Source: Candidatus Acetothermia bacterium
GTDB taxonomy: Bacteria; Bipolaricaulota; Bipolaricaulia; RBG-16-55-9; DRXL01
NCBI GenBank assembly: GCA_016179105.1
Contig: JACOSB010000043.1
Coordinates: 1-53,895, forward strand
Direction of reading: 5' to 3'
Length of the DNA: 53,895 nucleotides
The position numbers were made by a program, and so were the translations under genes. The notes under the pieces were generated by a model that ran no database searches, was not told where the DNA came from, and saw nothing but the letters and a program-made list of their open reading frames with translations. Shown here one piece after another: positions 7,737 to 16,411 of the stretch; position 1 is the stretch's first letter; every line of letters starts with the position of its first letter.

Positions 7737-7916
7737 ATGGACCTGATTTTTGAGATCGTGTTGGGATTGTTCGCTCTGACATTTTGGATGGCCGTCGGTA
7801 TCGTAGCCCTCGCCTACCTAGCCCACTTACACGGGGAGAGCGAAAAGAAATGGGACAAGCTTTTGCACAACATCGGCTGGCATCAGAGCAAAGGAGGGAA
7901 TCGTGACCGCGAATAA
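7737..7916 (+). CDS. Small single-pass membrane protein
   Basis: A 59-residue protein starting MDLIFEIVLGLFALTFWM. A perfect SD (AGGAGGTGA) sits five bases before the ATG, a strong sign of expression. Residues 3-29 form one transmembrane helix; the rest is polar and basic (ESEKKWDKLL...). No family is recognised. Its end overlaps the next tiny ORF. Confidence 0.65.
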   Translation: MDLIFEIVLGLFALTFWMAVGIVALAYLAHLHGESEKKWDKLLHNIGWHQSKGGNRDRE

Positions 7917-7992
7917 GAATCGTATAAGGAAGATCCAGCAGAAGCGAGAACTGCGTGGCTATCGGTGCATGGGCCGGAATGACGTGCCTTGA
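7903..7992 (+). CDS. Tiny basic peptide ORF
   Basis: A GTG-started frame of 29 codons (VTANKNRIRKIQQKREL...) preceded by AAAGGAGGGAATC and overlapping the end of the membrane-protein gene by 14 bp. The overlap and the SD suggest coupled translation. The product is strongly basic. With so short a frame, coding is uncertain. Confidence 0.35.
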   Translation: MTANKNRIRKIQQKRELRGYRCMGRNDVP

Positions 7993-8360
7993 TCGGAAAG
8001 CGTAACCTCTTATTGCCGAAGAGAGTAAGATTTTGGTTAGAGGTAGATGAAGAACATGTGAAGCCTGTGAAAGAAGCCGATCGGTAATCTTTAGCATTTT
8101 TTAAGTAGAGCCGGTGATCGTATCGGTTACTTGGATAAGAGGTTTTGAGCAAAGCAAGAACTATTCTTGATTTTCATCGCTTCATCTCCAATTCACAAGC
8201 GTATAGTAGCATAGACATAGGACAGGAATTGATGTAATGCGAAAGGGTATTCTCCCTTCGCGTGTGCTTCTCGCAAAGCAAGAGGTGCGGCGCGACACTG
8301 ACATGCTACCAGGAAGCTTACCAGATGAAAGGCCAATAGAGCAGTGGAGGACCTGCCAGA
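7993..8360. other. Non-coding stretch downstream of the AfsR-like gene
   Basis: No frame here has an SD or a recognisable product. The inverted pair AACCTCTTAT (8004-8013) and ATAAGAGGTT is about 125 bp apart. A patch near 8250-8290 weakly resembles the integrase 3' end but is too degenerate to call. Confidence 0.5.
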
Positions 8361-11300
8361 CTATTCTTCGTTGAGCGCGTACTCGATCGCCTGCTCCAGG
8401 GTCATCGCGCGGCCGTGAGCCCACGCTTTCGCCAACGCTGCTTCTCCCAACCCGGCGCGTGCGGCAGCCACATCCTGCTCATAGTCCGTTTGTTCATTCG
8501 GGGGGCGGGGAGACCCTGTCGCTGCACGCAAAGCCTCGGCGGCTCCGTGCAGATGGGCTGTCCTATCGAAGTGTCCTTGCGCACAAGCCACTCGCGCCAG
8601 CCCCTCCAAGTCCCCGATGACGCCCGGCTTCTCTCCCAGGGTTCGATGCAAGTCGAGGCTTTCTTTGTATAAAGCGGCTGCTTGTTCATAGCCCTTCTGA
8701 CATTGTGCCACACTTGCTAAGTTGCTCAGTGCCGCGGCAATACCTCCCTTGACTCCAGCCTGTCGGAACAAGGCCAGGCTCTGCTTCACCAGCGCAGTCG
8801 CCTGCTCGTAGTCTCCGTCCTCTTGCAGTACCGAACCCAGATCCATCAGCCCATAGGCCTCGAAAAATCGGTCGCCCAACTCTCGATAGATCGAGACGCT
8901 CTCCTCAAAGCGCGCGCGTGCCAATTTGTAATCCTCTTCAAGAAAAGCGATATACCCCAGGTCTCTAAGCGCGGTGGCGATACAGTGCTTGTCTTCGACT
9001 TCCCGAGCCAATGCTAAGCTCTCCTCAAGAAAGGTCTGTGCGTGTGGATAGTCACCCTGGCAGCGAACGATGATCCCCAGGCTGCTCAGAGACACAGCGA
9101 CATTCCCTTTCTCGCCCAACTCTCGACGCATGGCCAAGGACTCCTCTAGACACCCGCGTGCCAGGGCATAATCTCCTTGGTCCGTCAGGACATTGGCTAA
9201 GTTGCTGAGGACCGCCGCGATACCGGCTGTGTTCCCTAACTCGCGAAAGAGACTCAGCGCTTCTTCAAACAACGAGCGCGCGACAGGATGATCGTCCTGG
9301 GAAGCGGTGACAATTCCCAGGTTACTGAGCGTCGCCGCGATCCCTCGCTTGTTTTCCAGCCCTCGGTAGATGGTCAACGCTTCCTCATGGAAGGAACGTG
9401 CCGCCGCATAATCACTCAGTCCACGCGCTAGATTTCCCGCACCGTTCAGTACTCTCGCCTGCGGCTCCGTTCGCATCCCCTTGCTTTTTCCCAGCACTTT
9501 CTTCAGCCATTCTAACCCTTCGCTCAAATAGCCGCGTACATACCAGAACCACCAGAGGGCACTGGCCAGTTGCAAGGCCGCTTCCGTTCGCTCTGCCTGG
9601 AGCGACCAGGAGAGTGCGGACCGGAGGTTGTCGTGCTCCCGGGCGAAGCGATCGAACCACGATGCCTGGTTGGTTCCATAGCGCGCCTCTTGTGCTTTTT
9701 CCAACAACCCGATGAAGAACTGAAGATGCTGCTCCTGCACCCGTTCGAACTCCCCCACCTCCAACAACTTCTCCCCCGCATACTGGCGCACCGTCTCCAG
9801 CAAGCGATAGCGCGTGATGGCATCTCGCCTCTGGATCGCGACCAAGGATTTGTCCACCAATCCCGTCAGCCAACGAAGAACCCTGGATCGGTCCACTGCT
9901 GTCTCCGCGCAGACCGCCTCTGCGGCTTCCAAGGTAAACCCTCCGGCGAAGATCGAAAGCTGACGGAATAAGACTCGTTCCTTGTCCCCCAACAACTGAT
10001 AGCTCCAGTCCAGCGAAGCTTGCAACGTCCGGTGGCGGGATACTACGTCGTCATTCCCGTTGGAGAGTTGCCGAAGACGCTCCAGCAAGCGCGCCGCGAT
10101 CTCTTCCACAGATAGGTTTCTTACGTGCGTTGCCGCCAGTTCGATCGCAAGCGGCAGCCCCTCCAAGCGATAGCAGATCTGCGCTACCGTTGGCGCATTC
10201 TCTTGCGTCAATGCGAATTCGCTCCAGCTGGCGCTCGCTCGCTCGATGAACAAGTGCACTGCTTCGTAATGTTGTAGATCTCCCAATGACGGCAGGGGCT
10301 GTAGCGGAGGAGTCGCGAGCGGCGGCACTTGCCAGATTGCCTCACCGGCCAGTCCGAGGACCTGACGGCTGGTCACTAAGATCTTTAACTCGGGACAGGC
10401 CTGCAGTAACTGTTCCGTAAGGTGGGCACAGGCTTGTGCTAAGTGTTCGCAGTTATCCAGCACCAGCAGTGCTTTCTTGAGTTTCAATGAATCAATCAAG
10501 ACTTCCTTCAACGCTCGGCCCGCTGGTTCTCGCACTCCCAACGCGGACGCCACTGCCTGTATCACCAGAGTCACTTCGCCCAGCGCAGCCAGATCCACCC
10601 ACCAGACCCCATCGCGATATTCTTTCAGCTGCTCCCTCGCGACCTGTAGTGCCAAGCGAGTCTTGCCGCATCCACTTACTCCTGTAAGAGTCAGTAGCCG
10701 TGCGGTCGTGAGCACGTGCTCGATCTCTTCCATCGTGCGCTCCCTGCCGATGAAGCTCGTCAATGGTTGAGGGAGGTTGTTGGGGAAAATCTGAGGGGGT
10801 GCTGGGACTTCGTGGCGCACAATCTGCTCGTAAAGGTTCTGCGTCTCTTGGGCGGGCGTCACCTCCAAGTGGGCTCGCAGCGCTTGAACACATGTTTCGT
10901 AGGCTAGCACCGCTTTTTGATACTCCCCGGCATGATAGTGACACAACATCTTTTGGCAGTAGAAGCTTTCATCCTGGGGATCGAGCTCTAACGCACGCCG
11001 ACAACATTCTAGAGCCCGCGAGAATTGACGTAACCGTGCGTAGAGCCCAGCCAGCTTTGCTAGAGCTGCGAGATACTCTTCCCGCCAGCGCTCCCGCGGA
11101 GCAAGTGTCCATTCTTCGTAAGGCGCTTCAGCCAGAAAATCTCCGCGGTATAGCTCAATGGCTTGCTCGTAATGGCTGAGTGCTTCTGACCATCGCCCCG
11201 ACTGTTCGGCAGTTTGCGCGGCCTGCAGCTGCTGCTGGAATTCTTCAACATCGACCCAGCAGGGAGCTTGGGCGTCGAAGGAGCAACCGCCTTTACCGAT

Positions 11301-11597
11301 CTGGAGTACAAACCGCGAGTCCCCACCCTTCTTGAGCTCTGGTTCCAACAGGCGGCGCAACTGACTGATGCGACTGCGCAAGCTCTTGGCTGCCTTGTCG
11401 GCAGCATGGGCGGGGTAGAGGGACTCGATCAGTTCGTCCTGGATGAAGACACGACCGCGCTCGCTGATGAGCAATTGGAACAACAGCTGGGTCGTGCGCT
11501 GCGGCCAGGCTTCGGGTGCGATTAAGACGTGGCCGCGCCGGGCCTCAAAACGTCCGAACAGCCTGACTTGTAGTCGACCGGGGCTTCCCTGGGTCAT
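8361..11597 (-). CDS. AfsR/SARP-like STAND transcriptional regulator with TPRs
   Basis: A 1078-residue regulator. Residues about 10-110 form an OmpR-type winged helix (LQVRLFGRFEARRG... SRISQLRRLLEP). Residues 115-265 form a bacterial transcriptional activation (BTAD) TPR domain (FLAEAPYEEW, ALELDPQDESFYCQKMLCHY). Residues 275-560 are an NB-ARC-type ATPase with Walker A (GVSGCGKT), Walker B (ALLVLDNCEHL) and sensor-like TSRQVLGL. The C-terminal 400 residues hold about seven or eight 40-residue TPRs (AATLSNLGIV and variants). This is the AfsR/SARP layout, in which the TPR-ATPase part senses a signal and the N-terminus binds promoter DNA repeats. ATG at 11597 fits GTGAGGGGGC upstream and starts just before the conserved domain; longer frames start up to 11816. 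It is divergent from the Rhs operon, its probable target. Confidence 0.88.
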   Translation of the reverse strand: MTQGSPGRLQVRLFGRFEARRGHVLIAPEAWPQRTTQLLFQLLISERGRVFIQDELIESLYPAHAADKAAKSLRSRISQLRRLLEPELKKGGDSRFVLQIGKGGCSFDAQAPCWVDVEEFQQQLQAAQTAEQSGRWSEALSHYEQAIELYRGDFLAEAPYEEWTLAPRERWREEYLAALAKLAGLYARLRQFSRALECCRRALELDPQDESFYCQKMLCHYHAGEYQKAVLAYETCVQALRAHLEVTPAQETQNLYEQIVRHEVPAPPQIFPNNLPQPLTSFIGRERTMEEIEHVLTTARLLTLTGVSGCGKTRLALQVAREQLKEYRDGVWWVDLAALGEVTLVIQAVASALGVREPAGRALKEVLIDSLKLKKALLVLDNCEHLAQACAHLTEQLLQACPELKILVTSRQVLGLAGEAIWQVPPLATPPLQPLPSLGDLQHYEAVHLFIERASASWSEFALTQENAPTVAQICYRLEGLPLAIELAATHVRNLSVEEIAARLLERLRQLSNGNDDVVSRHRTLQASLDWSYQLLGDKERVLFRQLSIFAGGFTLEAAEAVCAETAVDRSRVLRWLTGLVDKSLVAIQRRDAITRYRLLETVRQYAGEKLLEVGEFERVQEQHLQFFIGLLEKAQEARYGTNQASWFDRFAREHDNLRSALSWSLQAERTEAALQLASALWWFWYVRGYLSEGLEWLKKVLGKSKGMRTEPQARVLNGAGNLARGLSDYAAARSFHEEALTIYRGLENKRGIAATLSNLGIVTASQDDHPVARSLFEEALSLFRELGNTAGIAAVLSNLANVLTDQGDYALARGCLEESLAMRRELGEKGNVAVSLSSLGIIVRCQGDYPHAQTFLEESLALAREVEDKHCIATALRDLGYIAFLEEDYKLARARFEESVSIYRELGDRFFEAYGLMDLGSVLQEDGDYEQATALVKQSLALFRQAGVKGGIAAALSNLASVAQCQKGYEQAAALYKESLDLHRTLGEKPGVIGDLEGLARVACAQGHFDRTAHLHGAAEALRAATGSPRPPNEQTDYEQDVAAARAGLGEAALAKAWAHGRAMTLEQAIEYALNEE

Positions 11598-11858
11598 AAT
11601 AAACTGCCCCCTCACATTTTTGTTAAAGGAGTAGTAGCCTTCGTCCCCAACACGGGACAAATCCAAGGTCAGTGAAGCGTCGTCTTGTGAGTACGCCTGC
11701 CTCCATAGATCCTCGACGCTATTGTAGCTCAGCCCATATCCCCTAACAAGTCTCCTGTCTCTGGGGCATCTACTCAAAAAATCTTCTCTCATTAAGCATT
11801 TCTCGATTTGGAACAATCCTAGAACATCTGGAGGCTATACTTGAGCCACTCTAATGCT

Positions 11859-12074
11859 ATGATCCGAGCCCAGTCGAGGAGGATAGCCAGCTTCGTGGTG
11901 CGCTTCTATGGGGAAGTTTCTCGTGAGCCGCAGGGGTGGCGCGGGCAGGTAGAGCACGTGCAGTCGGGGGAGAAACGCGCTTTCCACGGGGCCAAGGAAC
12001 TGGTGCGAGCGATGGAGGGGCTGGCGCAACGAGCAGGAACGCTAGAACTTAGCCTAAAAGAACAGGAGGAGTGA
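11859..12074 (+). CDS. Small conserved-looking protein ahead of the Rhs gene
   Basis: A 71-residue protein (from MIRAQSRRIASFVVRFYG). The pattern F-V-R-F-GEV...GWRGQVEHVQSGEKRAF-G--ELV-AM is familiar as a small unnamed protein in Chloroflexi-like genomes, often near large secreted or regulatory genes. It ends six bases before the start of the Rhs gene, so it is the first gene of that operon. No SD is obvious for the ATG, and an in-frame TTG at 11841 could extend it by six residues. Function unknown. Confidence 0.6.
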   Translation: MIRAQSRRIASFVVRFYGEVSREPQGWRGQVEHVQSGEKRAFHGAKELVRAMEGLAQRAGTLELSLKEQEE

Positions 12075-12080
12075 TTGCAA

Positions 12081-15000
12081 ATGCTTATCGTGCAGAGGGG
12101 GCGTGTTTTTTTGTTGCTGCTACTTTTTGCTAGTTTAGGGGCCTTGTTCCTCGGAGAAGGACAAGGATTTGTAGGGATGCAAGGAGCAGCTACCGAATTC
12201 CTTCGCCAGGGCTGTCAAATCGCCAGTAATTCCAACTCGGTCCGCTTCCAAACCGATGGACAGGGAGCGTACGTAACGAGTGGCGGCAGCCGGGAACACG
12301 CTAGATTGAATGACCACGCGCAAATCAGCACTGTCGACCTGGTACCCATCTACATGTGCCGTGACTCGCCGGTACAAAACCCCCCGATCAAGACTGCGAT
12401 TTCTTTTTGGCATACTGGCTTAATACAATTGGTGCCACGGACCTGCGCCAACCCTTGTGCCACCGTCCCGGGCATCGATCAAATCGATCAAGATGCCGGA
12501 GATCCTATCTTCTTGCACAGTGGCGAACTATACTTGAACCACGTGGATCTGGGAATACCCGGTCGAGGCTTTAATTGGAGGTTTGAGCGCACTTATGCAA
12601 GCCTCCTCACCTTCAATGGCCCCTTAGGCTATAACTGGGAATTCAGCTATGACCGACGCGTGATTGAAGTTAACTCAGCCAACTTCCAGCAGATACGCAA
12701 TATCCATGCCTCTATCAAGGTCGGAGATGTGATGCGACCAGACGGCTATGCACGCGCTGACTTCTTTGAAAAAGCGCCCGATGGCTCCTTCAGGCCCCGA
12801 ACCGGTTTATACATCGAGTTGGCGAAGACTTCCGATGGTGGCTTTATCGAGCGCGACGCGGTGGGGACTAAGGTCATGTATGCACGCCCGGATGCCGAAG
12901 GGATTGCCCGGATGTTGAAACTCACAGACCGGCGAGGCAATACGATGAATTTTCTATACAACGATCACGGTCAGCTGGTGCGCGTACTCGATACCCTCGG
13001 TCGTCCCATTGATTACATCTATAATCCCGAGGGCCGCCTCATCGAAGTGAGAGATTTCTTCAATCGCTCGATCCGATTCAAGTACGACGCCAACGGAGAC
13101 TTAATCGAGGTGACCTCGCCCGCAGTGACGGGCACCCCCAACGGCAATGATTTCCCCAACGGCAAGACGACCCACTATACATACTCCTCAGGCTTTGCAC
13201 AGCAGTGGCTTAATCATAATTTGCTTACTATTACCGCACCCAATGAAGTGGCTATCGGCGGGCCGCCCCGCCTTACAGTCACCTATGATACTAACCCGAA
13301 CTCGCCTTTTGCCGATTCAGTCTTGAGCCAAACTATCGGGGGCACTAACGGCACGGGCATCCCTGCCGGAGGTACTATCCGTTATCAGTACAAGGTACCG
13401 AGTCGACCTATTCCAGAAGATTTCACTTCAGCCGTCTATCAGACCACCGTCACTGATCGTAACAACAACATAACGGAATATCAGTTCAACCGGCTGTACA
13501 ATATCGTGGGGATTAAGGAGTTCACGAACAGGCAGATCCGTTCCGGAGGCCCCTCCTTCTTCGAATCCCATTACGAGTACAACAAAGATGGCCAAGTCAT
13601 CAAAGTCCTGGAACCCGAGGGTAACTCTATAGAATACGTCTACGACGATAAGAACCCCGACCGACTGCAGCAAGGCAATCTGTTGTCTGTGACACGGCGC
13701 CCCGATCCTAAGCGCGGCGGGGATCAACAATTCATCAAGACTACATATACCTATGAACCCCTCTACAACCAGATGCGTACTGTAACTGATGCCAGGGGCA
13801 TCGACTCCAACTATGTACCACAGAATGGTGGAGCGAATTCGCCTGCAAGATACACCACCGTCTACACTTTCGACTACCAAGAGGGGACTAACTTCGCAGC
13901 CCTGGCTCAACAGCTTGGGATCAGCGAAGCCGAGGTACGCCAGATGTTGGAGCGCGCGGGCATCCCGATGGGCTTGGGTGATGTCAACGGCGATAGGCGC
14001 GCGGACCAGATCAACGGCAACGTCATTAGGGTCGAGAGGCCTACCGTGGTGCTCTTACCTGCGTGTCCTAGCGACCAACTCACAGCGGACAATACCAGCT
14101 GCTCCCTGCAGGCCCGCATGGAAGGGACCTCGCAGCAGCCCATCGTCGGGCTCTCTCAGTACAACCAGTTTGGGCAGATGCTCAAGCACGTTGACCCCGA
14201 AGGCAATGTGAATTTTTTCGACTACTACCCCGAGAATGATCCCGACGGTGATGGCAAAGACTTGACTCCGGGCGTGAGTTCCGGTCCTTTCGGCTATCTC
14301 AAACAAGAGATACGCGATGCGGAGAGCAATCCGGATCGCAACTCCAAGACGAGCCCCACACCAGCTCAGATCAAGCACCGCTACTCCTACGATCGCGCAG
14401 GCAATGTGATTAAAGAAATCAACGGACGTGGGATCGCCACGGAATTCTCCGTCAATCAGCTCAATCAGGTTGTTGAGATCATGCGAGCAGCTTCGGTCTC
14501 TGAGGCGCTGAACAACCCTGAGGAGCCCAATTGGCGAGCCTGCTTCCAGGCTAGCCCGGAGATCCGCGTCCTGATCGAGTGCCGTGCGGGGATGCTTCCC
14601 TTCCGCTATCGCACGCGGGTCTACTACGACTTCAACGACAACGTGGTCAAACGCGAGATCGAGAACAGAGACTCGAATAACAAGAACGCTACCGGCGATC
14701 CATTTGACCCAGGGGACTTCGTCGAGTACACCTTCAGCTACGACATCTTGGACAACCTCATCGAAGAGACAAAAGAAGTCAGCGAAAACCCGCGTGAGAT
14801 ATTAACGACAAAGTATCGCTACGACCGCAACGAAAACAGCGTGCTGAAGTTCAGCCCAGTAGTAAATTTGCCACAAGACCATCCGGACCGCCAGCCCAGC
14901 AATATTGTGTCCTATGTGTATGATGAGCGTGACTTGCTCTTCACGTCAACGCGAGGCGGGTTGACGGATCAGTTCAAGACCCTCTCGGGTAATGCCGATA

Positions 15001-16406
15001 TTCCTGAGCTACGGCAGATCCCCAACAGCCCGTATATCTCGACATTCGCGAAGCGCTACGACGGCAATCGCAACATGGTTGAGTCTGTGGACGGAGCGGA
15101 CAAGATCGGCGCCGGTAAGCCTCAAAGTACGCTCTATTTCTACGACGGCTTCGACCGCCAAGTCAGTGTGATCGATGCGGTGGGCAACCAGAGTTTCACA
15201 CGGTACGATCCGGCTTCCAACGTAATCTTGATCTCCAAGTTCGGCCCCGCGGGTGGCCCCAGTCCGCGAGATAGCTCAGCGGCTACCTTCGCGCAGCCAT
15301 TGACACTGCAAAGCTTCGAGCAACCGCTGTTAAGTCAAGCTGAGAACAAGTATGACGAATTGGGCCGCATGTTCGAGCGCAATGATAAGCTCTTCGTCTA
15401 TCAGGGCGTGCAATACAAGCGTACTCCGGCGCTTCGTGACGGTCCATTAGGCCAGAGCAACGACGGCAGTGTGACGACCCGCTATGAATACGACCGCAAC
15501 AGCCGCCAAACGTTCACGATCGAAGATGATCTAGACGTGTACGAGACCCATTACGATGGCGTTGATCGTGCTATCCGCAAGGTCGATCCAGAACTTAATG
15601 AAGTGCTCTCCACCTATGATGATGATAATAACGTCGTCAAGACCACTGAGGTCGAGATTACACAGCGGGACAAGGTCAAGGCTGGGAAGGTGCCCGATCT
15701 GAAAGAAACTTTCACCACGATCAATGTTTACGACTCGCTCAACCGCCTCATTCGGACTACAGACAACCTCGGCCAGACGACACGAAGCCACTATGACAGT
15801 CGGGAAAACCTCGTCTTTACCAGCGACGCGCAGTACTCCAAAGATGATGCAGACTTAATCCTCGATCCGCTGGAACTCTTCCCGGCGGCCGGCCAAGATT
15901 CGCGGGGCGTGACGCGAATCAACAAACCTGGCAACACTATGGAGTACTTCTACGACGGGATTAACCGTAAGATCAGTGAAGTGCACCACCTGCGCGTGGG
16001 TGGTCAAGGCAAGAACCCGATCGACACCAGCAATCCGGCCAATCCCGACGGGCTGATCGTCAATGATTACCAGTGGGATCCCAACAGCCGCTTGGTCGCG
16101 ATGGCCGACGACGGCAGCACGCCCGGTGACCAAAACACCTCGATCGGCGTCATCGAAGCGACCAACCCCAAGGGTAATGTCACCCGCTATAAATATGATG
16201 ACCTCAACCGCCTGGCACGCGAGATCTTCGATGACCAGACCTGCAACGTTTACACCTACGACGCAGATGATAACCTTGTGCGCATGTACGACGAGAACGG
16301 CTCAATCATCAAGAACACCTACGATGGTATCAATCGGCTCGTGCGTAAAGACATAGAGAGGGCCACGTCCGCGATGGCCCACCCCGCAGGCTGTTTCAAG
16401 GAGTGA
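12081..16406 (+). CDS. Large Rhs/YD-repeat secreted protein (N-terminal part)
   Basis: A 1441-residue protein with an N-terminal signal peptide (LLLLLFASLGALFLG). Residues about 145-190 (AGDPIFLHSGELYLNHVDLGI, RGFNWRFERTYAS, GPLGYNWEFSYDRR) match the DUF6531 domain that opens Rhs proteins. Most of the rest is YD repeats (YDANGDLIEV, YDRAGNVIKE, YDDLNRLARE). Around residue 640 a calcium-loop-like GDVNGDRRADQ appears. It stops after YDGINRLVRKD without the usual core end (DPLG, NP-N--DPSG) or a toxin tip. Those are supplied by the next gene, which starts across the stop codon. AGGAGG lies 12 bases before the ATG; a TTG at 12075 is closer. It should form a secreted or surface-exposed cocoon-like shell. 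Confidence 0.88.
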   Translation: MLIVQRGRVFLLLLLFASLGALFLGEGQGFVGMQGAATEFLRQGCQIASNSNSVRFQTDGQGAYVTSGGSREHARLNDHAQISTVDLVPIYMCRDSPVQNPPIKTAISFWHTGLIQLVPRTCANPCATVPGIDQIDQDAGDPIFLHSGELYLNHVDLGIPGRGFNWRFERTYASLLTFNGPLGYNWEFSYDRRVIEVNSANFQQIRNIHASIKVGDVMRPDGYARADFFEKAPDGSFRPRTGLYIELAKTSDGGFIERDAVGTKVMYARPDAEGIARMLKLTDRRGNTMNFLYNDHGQLVRVLDTLGRPIDYIYNPEGRLIEVRDFFNRSIRFKYDANGDLIEVTSPAVTGTPNGNDFPNGKTTHYTYSSGFAQQWLNHNLLTITAPNEVAIGGPPRLTVTYDTNPNSPFADSVLSQTIGGTNGTGIPAGGTIRYQYKVPSRPIPEDFTSAVYQTTVTDRNNNITEYQFNRLYNIVGIKEFTNRQIRSGGPSFFESHYEYNKDGQVIKVLEPEGNSIEYVYDDKNPDRLQQGNLLSVTRRPDPKRGGDQQFIKTTYTYEPLYNQMRTVTDARGIDSNYVPQNGGANSPARYTTVYTFDYQEGTNFAALAQQLGISEAEVRQMLERAGIPMGLGDVNGDRRADQINGNVIRVERPTVVLLPACPSDQLTADNTSCSLQARMEGTSQQPIVGLSQYNQFGQMLKHVDPEGNVNFFDYYPENDPDGDGKDLTPGVSSGPFGYLKQEIRDAESNPDRNSKTSPTPAQIKHRYSYDRAGNVIKEINGRGIATEFSVNQLNQVVEIMRAASVSEALNNPEEPNWRACFQASPEIRVLIECRAGMLPFRYRTRVYYDFNDNVVKREIENRDSNNKNATGDPFDPGDFVEYTFSYDILDNLIEETKEVSENPREILTTKYRYDRNENSVLKFSPVVNLPQDHPDRQPSNIVSYVYDERDLLFTSTRGGLTDQFKTLSGNADIPELRQIPNSPYISTFAKRYDGNRNMVESVDGADKIGAGKPQSTLYFYDGFDRQVSVIDAVGNQSFTRYDPASNVILISKFGPAGGPSPRDSSAATFAQPLTLQSFEQPLLSQAENKYDELGRMFERNDKLFVYQGVQYKRTPALRDGPLGQSNDGSVTTRYEYDRNSRQTFTIEDDLDVYETHYDGVDRAIRKVDPELNEVLSTYDDDNNVVKTTEVEITQRDKVKAGKVPDLKETFTTINVYDSLNRLIRTTDNLGQTTRSHYDSRENLVFTSDAQYSKDDADLILDPLELFPAAGQDSRGVTRINKPGNTMEYFYDGINRKISEVHHLRVGGQGKNPIDTSNPANPDGLIVNDYQWDPNSRLVAMADDGSTPGDQNTSIGVIEATNPKGNVTRYKYDDLNRLAREIFDDQTCNVYTYDADDNLVRMYDENGSIIKNTYDGINRLVRKDIERATSAMAHPAGCFKE

Positions 16407-16411
16407 CAGTG

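Noticed and set aside
8230..8300. Possible third relic of the integrase 3' end
   Set aside because: Only one short patch (CCTTCGCGTG-GCTTC) matches; the protein-level match breaks frame and could be chance.
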